Position numbers and translations under genes: made by a program
Origin: Nocardia terrae
GTDB lineage: Bacteria; Actinomycetota; Actinomycetes; Mycobacteriales; Mycobacteriaceae
Assembly (NCBI RefSeq): GCF_009760405.1
Contig: NZ_WRPP01000005.1
Coordinates: forward strand, 496,001 to 560,000
Direction of reading: 5' to 3'
DNA length: 64,000 nt
The notes under the pieces: generated by a model
Told to the model about the DNA's origin: nothing
What the model saw: the letters and a program-made list of their open reading frames with translations, nothing else
Database searches by the model: none
Part shown: positions 26,372-34,349 of the stretch, in pieces
Layout of the letters: each line of letters starts with the position of its first letter
How positions within the stretch are numbered: position 1 is the stretch's first letter

Positions 26372-27199
26372 TCAGCGAGCGGTGAAGCCCGCGTCGACGA
26401 CGACCGTGGTGCCGGTGATGTATCGGCCGGTGTCGGAGACCAGATGCAGGATCGTGTTGGAAACGTCGACCGGCTCGATCAGGCCGTTGGGCACCGGCAA
26501 CGGGTTCTGCAGGTTCTCCGCGATCTTCGGGAATTCCTGCACGTAGTTGCCGAACGCCTCGTTGAGGATCATCGGCGTCGCGACACCCGTCGGATGGACG
26601 GTGTTGACCCGAATGCTTTCGGCCGCATGGGCATTCGCCCAGGAGCGCATGAGGCCGACCACCGCGTGCTTCGACGCGATGTACCCCAGGACGCCCGGAT
26701 TACCGTCCGCCAGCCCACCTTTCAGGCCCGCGGTGGAACTGGTGATGACGACCGAGCCGCCACGGCCACCGGCCTGGATGTGCGGCAGACCCGCTCGCAC
26801 GGTGTTGTAGACGCCGTTGAGCATCACGTCGATGCCGTCGAAGAACGCCTGCTCGCGCAGCCGCTGCTCGCCGGTGATGGCCATGATTCCCGCATTCGCG
26901 AGAATGATGTCGAGGCGGCCGAACTCAGCGACGCCTTCGTCGACGACCTGCTGGACCGCCGAGCGGTCCCGTGCGTCGGCGACCTTCGCGAAGATCCGGC
27001 CGCCGGCCTTCTCGACGAGCGCGATGGTTTCGTCGAGGTCTTCCTGCGTCGCCATCGGGTACTCGACGGAGTCGATCTGCGCGCAGATGTCGAACCCGAT
27101 GATGTCGGCACCCTCCTCGGCGAGCTTCACCGCATGCGAGCGGCCCTGCCCACGAGCGATACCGGAAATCAGGGCGACCTTGCCTTCGACGCGACCCAT
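26372..27199 (-). CDS. Mycofactocin-type short-chain dehydrogenase/reductase
   Basis: A 275-residue SDR. The nucleotide loop is SGIARGQGRSHA (from residue 12), NAG is the structural motif and Tyr-x-x-x-Lys is YIASK. The G-x-ARGQGRSHAV start and the insert after the second beta strand (ICAQIDSVEYPMATQEDLDETI) are hallmarks of the mycofactocin-coupled subfamily, including carveol dehydrogenases, whose NAD is held tightly and reoxidised by mycofactocin. ATG 27199 is preferred for its spacing to AAGGAAG. It probably oxidises the alcohol made by the P450 44 bp downstream. No mycofactocin biosynthesis genes are in the window. Confidence 0.9.
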   Translation of the reverse strand: MGRVEGKVALISGIARGQGRSHAVKLAEEGADIIGFDICAQIDSVEYPMATQEDLDETIALVEKAGGRIFAKVADARDRSAVQQVVDEGVAEFGRLDIILANAGIMAITGEQRLREQAFFDGIDVMLNGVYNTVRAGLPHIQAGGRGGSVVITSSTAGLKGGLADGNPGVLGYIASKHAVVGLMRSWANAHAAESIRVNTVHPTGVATPMILNEAFGNYVQEFPKIAENLQNPLPVPNGLIEPVDVSNTILHLVSDTGRYITGTTVVVDAGFTAR

Positions 27200-27271
27200 G
27201 ATCATCACTTCCTTGTGCTTTGTTCCGATTCGATGACTGCCCCGGAAGCTGGTGCGTCACGGGGGCTCGGC

Positions 27272-27327
27272 CATTTATTAGCCTAGGTGTCTCAAAAAGA
27301 GTACGGCGGCGGCGGCGACTGTGTCAA
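27272..27327 (-). promoter_or_regulatory. Promoter with TGAGAC element, P450 operon
   Basis: Minus strand: -35 TTGACA (27322-27327), 18-bp spacer, -10 TACTCT (27298-27303), then TGAGAC (27289-27294), N7 and CTAATAAAT. Start codon of the SDR is about 73 bp further on. The -10 is separated from TGAGAC by three T residues. Confidence 0.65.
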
Positions 27328-27359
27328 CGGTCACTTCGCCCGCCGCCACGCGAGTCTCG

Positions 27360-27770
27360 CTACGCGGCCTCGACCGGGTTCTCCTGCACGTACTCGCGAT
27401 ATTTGCCGTACGCCGGGGCAATGGCGGGGAGCATCCCGAGCAGCTTGGTGACCGGCCCCTGGATCTTCACCTTTCGACGGGCGAGGGCGACGGGCAGATT
27501 GAGCTCGCCCAACCAGAACTTGTGGCCGTCGTCGGCGGACATCGACAGTTCGACCTCGACCACGGCAACCTTCGCCCCCTCCCCCACCGTGTTGACGGCC
27601 GGATCGTTCGTGGCGTCGAGCACCATCACCGCTTCGGGATCGGTGTAGTTCACGCGGAACGAGGTATTCGCCGCCACGAACTTCGGCCCCACAACAGGGT
27701 CTTTCACCAGCGCCTCCAGAAAAGGCACGAAATGCTCGTACATCCCCTCGGCCGATTTGAAGATAGCCAT
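27360..27770 (-). CDS. SCP2-like sterol/lipid-binding protein
   Basis: A 136-residue soluble protein with no signal peptide or membrane segment. Size and the pattern FRVNYTDPEAVMVLDA...VEVELSMSADDGHKFWLGELNLPVALARRKVKIQGPV resemble the SCP-2 sterol-carrier fold, in which a hydrophobic tunnel binds lipids or acyl-CoA. ATG 27770 is preferred to the longer frame from 27830, whose extra residues are Arg-rich and unlike protein. It has its own TGAGAC element. The call is by fold pattern; no catalytic residues are expected. Confidence 0.7.
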   Translation of the reverse strand: MAIFKSAEGMYEHFVPFLEALVKDPVVGPKFVAANTSFRVNYTDPEAVMVLDATNDPAVNTVGEGAKVAVVEVELSMSADDGHKFWLGELNLPVALARRKVKIQGPVTKLLGMLPAIAPAYGKYREYVQENPVEAA

Positions 27771-27870
27771 GATCGAGTCCTTCGCTCTCGTTGGATCGCC
27801 CCGCCGCCGGCGACGGGCGACTGCGCGCACCGGGTCCGCCGGAACTTGTCGCCACGGATACGCTCGGTGG

Positions 27871-27897
27871 AAATTTTAGCCACCACGTCTCAAAATA
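27871..27897 (-). promoter_or_regulatory. TGAGAC element upstream of the SCP2-like gene
   Basis: Minus strand: -10-like TATTTT (27892-27897) running into TGAGAC (27887-27892), then N7 and CTAAAATTT. TTTTGAG and CTAAAA form an imperfect inverted repeat. No good -35 is seen. Confidence 0.55.
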
Positions 27898-28008
27898 CGC
27901 AACGGGTGGGCTCGGAACTCTGGCACCACATCCAGCCATCCCTCCATCGAGTGAACGTCTACTCACATCTATAGACGTCAGGCACTACCAAATCTTCAGA
28001 GCAGATGG

Positions 28009-28047
28009 AAACGATCGTTTACAGGTTGTGCACGATGGGGCTATGCT
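28009..28047 (+). promoter_or_regulatory. AACGATCGTT operator overlapping the -35 of the oxygenase promoter
   Basis: AAACGATCGTTT (28009-28020) is a perfect palindrome. Its right edge runs into -35 TTACAG (28019-28024), followed by a 17-bp spacer and -10 TATGCT (28042-28047). This fits repression of the carotenoid-oxygenase gene. The intergenic stretch 27771-28139 holds this and the TGAGAC element only. Confidence 0.6.
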
Positions 28048-28139
28048 GACGATGCGAACCGGCCATCGATGCAGCTGCGACGGCGTCCTATGCGCAGCAT
28101 CGCCGCAGGCCGCAGTCGCGACATCGACAAGGAGGCATG

Positions 28140-29636
28140 ATGGGATACCCACTCCCCACGACCAATTCGCTGAAGGGCCCCTTCCAGCCGATGCGTTTCG
28201 AGGCGACGGTCGAGGAGTGCATCGTCAGCGAGGGTGAGATTCCGAAGGACCTGGCGGGCGGTTTCTACCGGACCGGACCGACCTGGAAGCGCCCGACCAA
28301 GCAGGGGCCCAACCCCCTGCTGGGCATGGATGGCATGGTCCAGGGGCTGGTGTTCCGCGATGGCCGCGCCGACTTCCGTAACCGCTGGATCCGCACGCCG
28401 AAGTACCTGCTCGAAGAGCGCCACGGTCGGGGCATGTTCGAGTGGGCCGACGGCGGTTTCGGCGACTGGCGCGACAACGCCTACTGCGACGTGGTCCGCG
28501 ACCAGTACACCCAGGGCGTTCCGCAAGGAACCAGCAACATCAACATCTTCCCGTTCGCTGGCGAGATGGTGGCATCCAGCGAGCAGGGCGGTCCGCCCAT
28601 CGCCATCGATCCGATCACCCTCGAGACCCGGGGCATCGTTCCGTGGTCACCGAAGCTTTCGCAGGGGCTGACCGAGCCCGCGGCGTACGGCGCCACGTGT
28701 TTCGCCGCCCACCCGAAGTGGGACGCGGACACCGGCATCCTGTACGGCTGGAACTATCGCGATACCGCGCCATACGTCACGATGCACTTCGTGCATCCGG
28801 ATGGCACCGTCGAATCCCGCGACGTCACCGATGCCCCTTACAACACGGTGGCACACGACATCTGGCTGACACCGGAGTGGGTCGTCATGCCCTTCCAGCC
28901 CTTTACGGTCGACCGCAAGAAGGTCACCGAGAAGCAGCTCGGCATCTGGGGTTGGGAGTCCGAGCTGCCGATCGTCATCGGGCTCATTCCCCGGCACGAC
29001 ATCCACGGCGAAATCCGTTGGATCACAACCGATCTTCCTCCGCAGTACATCATGCACACGATGTCCGCCAATGTGGAGGGCGATCTGCTGACCCTGGATG
29101 GCCCCATCTTCAACCGGCCGCCGTTCCCGTTCGAGCAGGACTTCGCCGCCGGTGACGACGTGGCGCTGTTCTTCTCCGTCGCCAAGAGTCACCTCGGGCG
29201 CTGGAGCATCGACCTGAAAACGGGCGCGGCGAAGTCGGAGCAACTGTCCGATCGACCCTCCGAGCTGCCCAAGGTCGACGAGCGGTTCTACGGCAAGGGC
29301 TACGAGTGGGGCTACCAGGTCGGCGGGGTGGTCAAACGCCAGGGCATGTCAATGAACAGCCTGGTCATGACCAACATGAAAACTCTCGCCGAGCAGGCCT
29401 ACCAAATCCGCACCGACCAGCCCGCAGCTGTGCTCGAAGCGACGTTCGCGCCGCGCAACATCGATTCGCCGGAGGGCGACGGCTACATCATCGTTCCCGT
29501 CTCCTGGTGGGCCGATCGCCGTGGCGAATTCCAGATCTTCGACACCCACGACATCACCAAGGGCCCGATCTGCCGAATCGACATCCCCTTCTTCATGGGC
29601 TGGACGCCGCACGGCCACTGGATGGACTTCCGCTGA
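28140..29636 (+). CDS. Carotenoid-cleavage-type (RPE65 family) non-heme iron dioxygenase
   Basis: A 498-residue enzyme of the family that cleaves a C=C bond in carotenoids, apocarotenoids or stilbenes using Fe(II) held by four His. The visible ligands are H191 (AAHPKW), H239 (VAHDIW), H306 (YIMHTMSAN) and one of H491/H493 (TPHGHW), in the expected order and spacing. Two ATGs are in tandem; the second (28140) is better placed after AAGGAGG. No signal peptide. A terminator-like hairpin follows. The substrate could be a carotenoid fragment, a stilbene or another alkene; the sequence does not decide. Confidence 0.92.
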   Translation: MGYPLPTTNSLKGPFQPMRFEATVEECIVSEGEIPKDLAGGFYRTGPTWKRPTKQGPNPLLGMDGMVQGLVFRDGRADFRNRWIRTPKYLLEERHGRGMFEWADGGFGDWRDNAYCDVVRDQYTQGVPQGTSNINIFPFAGEMVASSEQGGPPIAIDPITLETRGIVPWSPKLSQGLTEPAAYGATCFAAHPKWDADTGILYGWNYRDTAPYVTMHFVHPDGTVESRDVTDAPYNTVAHDIWLTPEWVVMPFQPFTVDRKKVTEKQLGIWGWESELPIVIGLIPRHDIHGEIRWITTDLPPQYIMHTMSANVEGDLLTLDGPIFNRPPFPFEQDFAAGDDVALFFSVAKSHLGRWSIDLKTGAAKSEQLSDRPSELPKVDERFYGKGYEWGYQVGGVVKRQGMSMNSLVMTNMKTLAEQAYQIRTDQPAAVLEATFAPRNIDSPEGDGYIIVPVSWWADRRGEFQIFDTHDITKGPICRIDIPFFMGWTPHGHWMDFR

Positions 29637-29658
29637 GCTGCTCCGCGAATCCACCCTT

Positions 29659-29694
29659 CGAGCCCGCATCACCCGCGTCGGTGGTGCGGGCTCG
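29659..29694. terminator. Terminator hairpin after the carotenoid-oxygenase gene
   Basis: Arms CGAGCCCGCA (29659-29668) and TGCGGGCTCG (29685-29694) are perfectly complementary around a 16-nt loop that can pair further. It lies 22 bp after the stop codon. No T-run. Confidence 0.65.
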
Positions 29695-29784
29695 CTGCGT
29701 TGGCGGCCCCCACCGGCAGGCTCAACCGGTTTCACTTCCCCCGAGCCGCGGCCCTGCGGCAATGCGACAGTGAACCCCTACCGC

Positions 29785-29812
29785 ATTTATGAGACACAGG
29801 TTATCTTTAATA
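29785..29812 (+). promoter_or_regulatory. TGAGAC element upstream of the oxidase-subunit pair
   Basis: TTTATGAGAC (29786-29795), then N7 and an AT-rich ATCTTTAATAG. This is the most diverged of the nine elements: the first T of TTGAG is A, and the right half is weak. No convincing -35. Confidence 0.45.
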
Positions 29813-29822
29813 GACCGCAGTG

Positions 29823-30521
29823 ATGCGCGGCACAATCGACCTTCCTGAAGTTGAGGTATTCCATGGCTCGTCGCACCAAAGTTCCTTCGATCCGCTGGTT
29901 GCAGGTATGACGACCTTGGCCGACGCCAGCCTCTCGGATGAGCAGAGCACGCAAACCTCGCCGCGCGGCCACGTGCCCGGCGAGGCGGGGTTGTGGGTGC
30001 TCCTGTTCGGCGACATGTTGGTCTTCACCATGCTTTTCGGCGTCTACCTGTACCAGCGTCGGCAACAGCCGAGACTGTTCGAGGAGTTCCAGGCCACCGT
30101 CGATCGGAATCTGGGAACACTCAACACCCTATTGCTGCTCGTCAGCTCCCTCTTGGTCGTACTCGCCACCAGGGCCGTTCGGCGCAGTGCGCAGCGGCAC
30201 CTCGCTCCCCGCCTGTTACTGGGCGCGATCACGTGTGGAATCGGGTTCGTCGCGGTCAAAGCGTTCGAGTACCACGAGGAGCTGACCGGCTCATCGACCA
30301 CGGCAACCAACACATTCCGTCTGTACTACTTCGCCCTGACCGGACTGCATCTGGCGCATTTGGTCTTCGGCCTGCTGGTATTGATCGGCCTCTGGACGTT
30401 GTCGCGCAAGCGTGACCTCACCCGAACCCATCACATGTTCTTCGAGGGCGGCGCGTGCTTCTGGCACATGGTCGACCTGCTGTGGATGATGATCTTCCCG
30501 CTCGTCTACCTGGTGAGGTGA
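29823..30521 (+). CDS. Heme-copper oxidase subunit III-like membrane protein (NorE-like)
   Basis: A 232-residue protein with five hydrophobic helices of the cytochrome c oxidase subunit III fold: GEAGLWVLLFGDMLVF opens the core, FRLYYFALTGLHLAHLVFGL and the FEGGACFWHMVDLLWMMIFPLVYL C-terminus are typical. Its short length and lack of linked catalytic subunit I or II genes favour a NorE-like accessory role. Start uncertain: ATG 29823 follows the TGAGAC element closely, and ATG 29907 (MTTLADASL) is an alternative that removes the non-conserved head. Followed by the COX4-like gene 3 bp downstream. Confidence 0.85.
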   Translation: MRGTIDLPEVEVFHGSSHQSSFDPLVAGMTTLADASLSDEQSTQTSPRGHVPGEAGLWVLLFGDMLVFTMLFGVYLYQRRQQPRLFEEFQATVDRNLGTLNTLLLLVSSLLVVLATRAVRRSAQRHLAPRLLLGAITCGIGFVAVKAFEYHEELTGSSTTATNTFRLYYFALTGLHLAHLVFGLLVLIGLWTLSRKRDLTRTHHMFFEGGACFWHMVDLLWMMIFPLVYLVR

Positions 30522-30524
30522 ACG

Positions 30525-30800
30525 ATGATCGCTCTCGCACGGACTCGCGCCACGATGGTGTGGTTGATCCTCATCGCCGCCACGAGTATCTCGTGGGCGT
30601 TGGGCGTGGAGCACGCCCTTGGGCGCGACGGCCAGACAACCGCAAGCGTGATAATCCTGCTCGTCGCCGTGGTCAAACTCCGGCTCGTGGGGCTCTACTT
30701 CATGGAATTGCGTGATGCCCCAACGATATTGCGTGGACTGTTCGAGGCATATTGCGTCGTCGTCGGCGCGGTGACACTGGGTATGTACTTCCTCGCATGA
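30525..30800 (+). CDS. Prokaryotic cytochrome oxidase subunit IV-like small membrane protein
   Basis: A 91-residue protein of three hydrophobic helices (about residues 10-28, 40-60 and 70-90). VIILLVAVVKLRLVGLYFMELRDAP is the conserved core of the small COX4-like proteins that accompany subunit III in actinobacteria. It starts 3 bp after the subunit III-like gene and is surely co-transcribed. No cytochrome-binding residues are expected. Its role without catalytic subunits is unclear. Confidence 0.85.
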   Translation: MIALARTRATMVWLILIAATSISWALGVEHALGRDGQTTASVIILLVAVVKLRLVGLYFMELRDAPTILRGLFEAYCVVVGAVTLGMYFLA

Positions 30801-30886
30801 ATTGACCGAGGCCGGCCAGGCGCTCCGTTGGGCACCCGCCGACCTCGGTCCAGCGTTTGGCGCGGGTCTGCCGTAACGACAGCAAT

Positions 30887-30922
30887 CGACCGCGTCGACC
30901 ATGCTCCTGGTCGACGCGGTCG
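30887..30922. terminator. Bidirectional terminator between convergent operons
   Basis: Perfect 14-bp arms (30887-30900, CGACCGCGTCGACC, and 30909-30922) around an 8-nt loop. It sits between the COX4-like gene stop (30800) and the minus-strand dehydrogenase stop (30946). Confidence 0.8.
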
Positions 30923-30945
30923 TCTCGATTTGCCTACCCCGGCCG

Positions 30946-31968
30946 TTACGCCGTCGCGGTCAGCTCATCCCACAGGGCCCGCTCGCCCCGCTCCAGAGTG
31001 ATGTCGCCGATGAGTTTCGCCCACTCGGATTCGCTCGACGCCGCATCACGCCATGCCCACAGCTTGGTCGTGAACCGATGCAGCGGATATTCGGCCGTGA
31101 TGCCCATCGCACCGTGCAACTGATGAGTCAGTCGCGCGGTTTCGGTCGCAGCGGTCGCGCAGACCGTTCTCGCGATCGCCGCCGCAGGCAGCGCCGCATG
31201 CTCCGACGGCCCGATCGAATAGATCTCGACCGCCCGATACACGGAGGCTTCCGCCTGTAGCAATTGAGTACGGATGCTCGCCAGACCCGCCGCGACAGCC
31301 GGGATCTTGACCAGCGGCGCCCCGAATTGCTCACGCGTGCGTACATAGTTGCGAGTGAGTTCGTAAGCGCCGCGGATGGCACCGAGCAGAGCCGCGGACC
31401 ACAACACGCCGAGGCGGGCGAGCACGGCACCGGCTGTCGGGGCATGCGCGAGAACTTGACCGGCCGCGGCTGTGAAAACTACCGCATCGCTCTGTTCACC
31501 AGCGAGATTCACTCCGGGCTCCACAGATACGCCGGGGTCACCGATCCTGTAGCAGATCGGCGACCCGCTCGCCGTATAGACGATCACGTTCTCAGCGCTG
31601 CGCGCCCACGGGACCGGGCCCACACGGGCCGACAACCTGCCCTCGATGTTCAACGTCGAGTCCGTGAAGGCGACCGCCGCGAGGACACCCGCGTTCACCT
31701 GTTCACCGGCCTCCGACAACACCCAGTTGGCGGTCGATGCCTGGATCAGGGGGACCCCGATCCCGTTCTGTCCCAACGCTTCCGATAGCTGTGCCAGATC
31801 CTCTATGCTGCCATCCGCGCCGCCGCTGGCCTCAGGGACACCGACGACATCCAGCCCCAGCTTCACCATTTCCAGCCAGAGCTCCGGAACCTCACCGGCT
31901 CCGGCCACAGCACCCACCGTCGCCACGAGGTTGGAAATCAATTCCCGCAGTGCGGATTCCGCGCTCAT
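30946..31968 (-). CDS. Acyl-CoA dehydrogenase-like protein, short partner subunit
   Basis: A 340-residue protein, shorter than the usual 380-400. The middle FAD/substrate segment (normally SEPxAGSD) is not recognisable: the region reads PVPWARSAENVIVY. The C-terminal helical domain is conserved (RTREQFGAPLVKIPAV, LHGAMGITAEYPLHRFTT). Its start overlaps the stop of the full-length dehydrogenase upstream (ATGA). Such long/short pairs form alpha2-beta2 heterotetramers in actinobacterial sterol catabolism (ChsE-type), so this is probably the partner of 31965-33095 rather than an independent enzyme. Confidence 0.85.
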   Translation of the reverse strand: MSAESALRELISNLVATVGAVAGAGEVPELWLEMVKLGLDVVGVPEASGGADGSIEDLAQLSEALGQNGIGVPLIQASTANWVLSEAGEQVNAGVLAAVAFTDSTLNIEGRLSARVGPVPWARSAENVIVYTASGSPICYRIGDPGVSVEPGVNLAGEQSDAVVFTAAAGQVLAHAPTAGAVLARLGVLWSAALLGAIRGAYELTRNYVRTREQFGAPLVKIPAVAAGLASIRTQLLQAEASVYRAVEIYSIGPSEHAALPAAAIARTVCATAATETARLTHQLHGAMGITAEYPLHRFTTKLWAWRDAASSESEWAKLIGDITLERGERALWDELTATA

Positions 31969-33095
31969 ATCCGAGACTCCTGTTTCGCGATGATCGAGAG
32001 CAGTACATCCGCGGCACCGCCCCGGATGCTGAAGCCGGGCGCGGCGAGCAGTGCCTGATTCAAAAGGCTGTCGGGCGCATTGTCATTGCCTCCCAGCGCT
32101 TCCCGAGCAAATTCGATCACATCACGCTCGAAGGTATTGCCCAGCAGCTTGAGCGTGGCGGCTTCCTGGATGGGAGCCTGCCCGGCATCCAGTTGCCGCG
32201 CGACGTCCCAGCACATTCTCCGCAGGGCGGTCAGCCGGGCGACGAGCGCGCCCAGTCGACCGTGCAGATTGCGGTCGTGAACCTCATCGGCTCGTTCCAC
32301 GATCGAGGCCAGCAGCGGATACGTCGACAGCAACCGTTCGGGGCCGCCTCTCTCGAAAGACAGTTGCTCGACGACCTGCTTCCAGCCCTCCCCCTCCGTG
32401 CCGATCAGATGGTGATCGGGCACGAAGACCCCATCGAACATGGTTTCGTTGAAATGGTGTTCTCCGGACATGTCGACGATCGGCGTCACCTCGACGCCGA
32501 CAGCGTGCATATCGACGACGAACTCACTCAGGCCCAGGTGCTTGCGGTCCGCCTTCGCCGTCCGCGCCAGCACATAGGCATGTGTCGCGTGATGGGCGCC
32601 GGTCGTCCAGATCTTCCGGCCGGTGATACGCCAACCACCCGGAACTCGTTCGGCCGCGGTGCGCACGGCCGCGAGATCCGAGCCGGCCTCCGGCTCACTC
32701 ATTCCGAGACAGAACAGAATTTCGGCCCGGGTAATCCCCGGCAAAATTTCCGCACGCAGCCGGTCGGAGCCATGGCGCAAGATCGCGGGCCCGATCTGCC
32801 GGTCGGCGATCCAGTGCGCCGCGACCGGCGCACCCGCACGCAACAGTTCCTCGGTGACCGCCAACCGATCCACGTTGCGGTATTCACCACCGCCGTAGCT
32901 CCGGGGCCAGGTCATTCCGATAAACCCGCGGGCGGCCAACTCCCGGCTGAAGTCCAGGTCGAACGATCGCATCCACGAATCGCACTGCGGCACATAGCGT
33001 CCGTCGCGGCACCATGTGGTCGCCAGCTCTCGGACTGTGCTGCGCAGTTCGTCTTGATTCAGCCGCGCCGAATCCTCTGCTAACACGGTTGACAT
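31965..33095 (-). CDS. Acyl-CoA dehydrogenase, long subunit of a predicted heteromer
   Basis: A 376-residue dehydrogenase. MSEPEAGSDLAAVRT is the FAD/substrate loop, and the C-terminal IRGGAADVLLSIIAKQ segment replaces the usual YEGTSEIQ, as in the FadE subunits of sterol side-chain dehydrogenases. ATG 33095 is chosen because GAGG lies just upstream; longer starts overlap the enoyl-CoA hydratase gene. It belongs to the BVMO operon. Together with the short partner it should desaturate a bulky acyl-CoA. Confidence 0.88.
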   Translation of the reverse strand: MSTVLAEDSARLNQDELRSTVRELATTWCRDGRYVPQCDSWMRSFDLDFSRELAARGFIGMTWPRSYGGGEYRNVDRLAVTEELLRAGAPVAAHWIADRQIGPAILRHGSDRLRAEILPGITRAEILFCLGMSEPEAGSDLAAVRTAAERVPGGWRITGRKIWTTGAHHATHAYVLARTAKADRKHLGLSEFVVDMHAVGVEVTPIVDMSGEHHFNETMFDGVFVPDHHLIGTEGEGWKQVVEQLSFERGGPERLLSTYPLLASIVERADEVHDRNLHGRLGALVARLTALRRMCWDVARQLDAGQAPIQEAATLKLLGNTFERDVIEFAREALGGNDNAPDSLLNQALLAAPGFSIRGGAADVLLSIIAKQESRI

Positions 33096-33138
33096 CTTCC
33101 TCGCCTCTACGCCGTTCTCCTGGACCATCGCTCGTTCG

Positions 33139-33921
33139 TCATCGCCGCCGGAACAGCGGCTCACGCTTCTCCTTGAAGGCCGTGAATGCCTCCGCGGAGT
33201 CCTCTGTCGAAGTGACCACCGCCATATGCGAGGAGATCAAATCCAGCGCGGCACGCAGGTCCTGATCCAGCCCTTGGTAAACCGACCTTTTGATCAACTG
33301 GACGGCCAGCGGCGCCTTCCCGGCCAACGAGCCGGCCAACGCGTATGCCGCATCGAGCACCGCGTCGTCGTCGTGAACCTCCGAGACCAGCCCGATCCGG
33401 AGCGCCTCATCCGCGCCGACGAAGTCGCCGGTCCACAACAACCGCAACGCGTTTGCGACACCGACGATTCGGGGCAGGTAGTAGCAACCGCCATCGCCAG
33501 GCACCAGCCCTACCCGGATGTATCCCTCCGAGAAGCGCGCGGATCGCCCGGCAATGCGAATGTCGCACATCAGCGACATATCCATGCCCGCTCCCACGGC
33601 GACACCCCGGACTGCGGCGATCGCGGGCTTGGACAGCTCTTGCATCGCATAGGCAACCTGATGGACTCGCCGACCGAGATATTCCTTCTCGGCCAACGGC
33701 GAACGCTTCTCGCCCTTGAATCGGTCCAGATCCACCCCGGAGCAAAACGCTTCGCCCGCACCGGTCAAGACGACGACACGGACCTCGTCGTCCGCCTCGG
33801 CCTCACGCAGCACGCGAGCCCACTCATCGATCATCTCGAGGGTGAAGGCATTCTTCCGCTCGGGCCGGTTCAACAGGATGGTGGCCACTCCGTCCTTGAC
33901 GGAGTACTCCAAATCGCTCAC
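33139..33921 (-). CDS. Enoyl-CoA hydratase/isomerase-family protein
   Basis: A 260-residue crotonase-fold protein. The oxyanion-hole Gly region is GVAVGAGMDM. At the two catalytic Glu positions of classical hydratases it has Asp and Tyr (MDMSLMCD, EGYIRVGLVPGDGG), so simple hydration is doubtful and another crotonase reaction (isomerisation, ring opening or C-C cleavage) is possible. GTG 33921 overlaps the stop of the preceding gene. The longer frame to 34233 is a shadow of that gene. Part of the BVMO operon. The related paralogue at 36466-37254 shares the VAGDGG-type motif. Confidence 0.88.
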   Translation of the reverse strand: MSDLEYSVKDGVATILLNRPERKNAFTLEMIDEWARVLREAEADDEVRVVVLTGAGEAFCSGVDLDRFKGEKRSPLAEKEYLGRRVHQVAYAMQELSKPAIAAVRGVAVGAGMDMSLMCDIRIAGRSARFSEGYIRVGLVPGDGGCYYLPRIVGVANALRLLWTGDFVGADEALRIGLVSEVHDDDAVLDAAYALAGSLAGKAPLAVQLIKRSVYQGLDQDLRAALDLISSHMAVVTSTEDSAEAFTAFKEKREPLFRRR

Positions 33922-34349
33922 TGCTGTCTCCCCGCAAACATCGCGGCCTTGCATGCCGCGGTATCCCAGTAGTACGCCCGGATTTCCAGCACGGAGCCGT
34001 CGTCGGAGAAGCGCCACAGCTCGAGGGCGCCGGTATGGATGGCTTTCTCCGAACCTGGTGCATACCAATCGAATTTCAGCTCTGCGGCTACCTGATTGCC
34101 GCCGTCGACCAACCCGAGTATCTCGATACGGTCCGCCCCGATAGGGTCGGGAGCCGCCAGCATGCGACCGAACAGGGCAGACAACGCTGTCGCACCCTTG
34201 ATCGTCCCGCCGTATGGCAGAGATTCCGGCCAAGTCACGACGACATCCGAAGCGAACCTGTCCAAGAGGAGCTGGCCCAGCGCCGGGGCGTCTTTCGATG
34301 CGATCGCCCGATAGAACTCACGAACCACATCGGCAGGATTGTTCGTCAT
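33918..34349 (-). CDS. SnoaL/NTF2-like small protein
   Basis: A 143-residue protein of the cone-shaped alpha+beta barrel fold (NTF2/SnoaL), recognisable by ADVVREFYRAIASKDAPALGQLL, the conserved W in VTWPES, and ALELWRFSDDGSVLEIRAYYWD. Members are isomerases, cyclases, dehydratases or non-catalytic binders. ATG 34349 overlaps the BVMO stop (ATGA). It lies between BVMO and enoyl-CoA hydratase genes, so it may act on the lactone, ester or ring-opened product. The reaction is not predictable. Confidence 0.8.
   Translation of the reverse strand: MTNNPADVVREFYRAIASKDAPALGQLLLDRFASDVVVTWPESLPYGGTIKGATALSALFGRMLAAPDPIGADRIEILGLVDGGNQVAAELKFDWYAPGSEKAIHTGALELWRFSDDGSVLEIRAYYWDTAACKAAMFAGRQQ

Noticed and set aside
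27304-27320. GGC trinucleotide run as a possible repeat element
   Set aside because: Short, and it is simply the spacer of the P450 operon promoter.
29823-30800. A functional terminal oxidase or nitric oxide reductase operon
   Set aside because: No subunit I (heme-copper His ligands) or cytochrome c subunit occurs anywhere in the window; only subunit III- and IV-like proteins are present.
31737-33083. Plus-strand open frame (448 codons) opposite the dehydrogenase pair
   Set aside because: Shadow frame; the minus strand has clear acyl-CoA dehydrogenase motifs.
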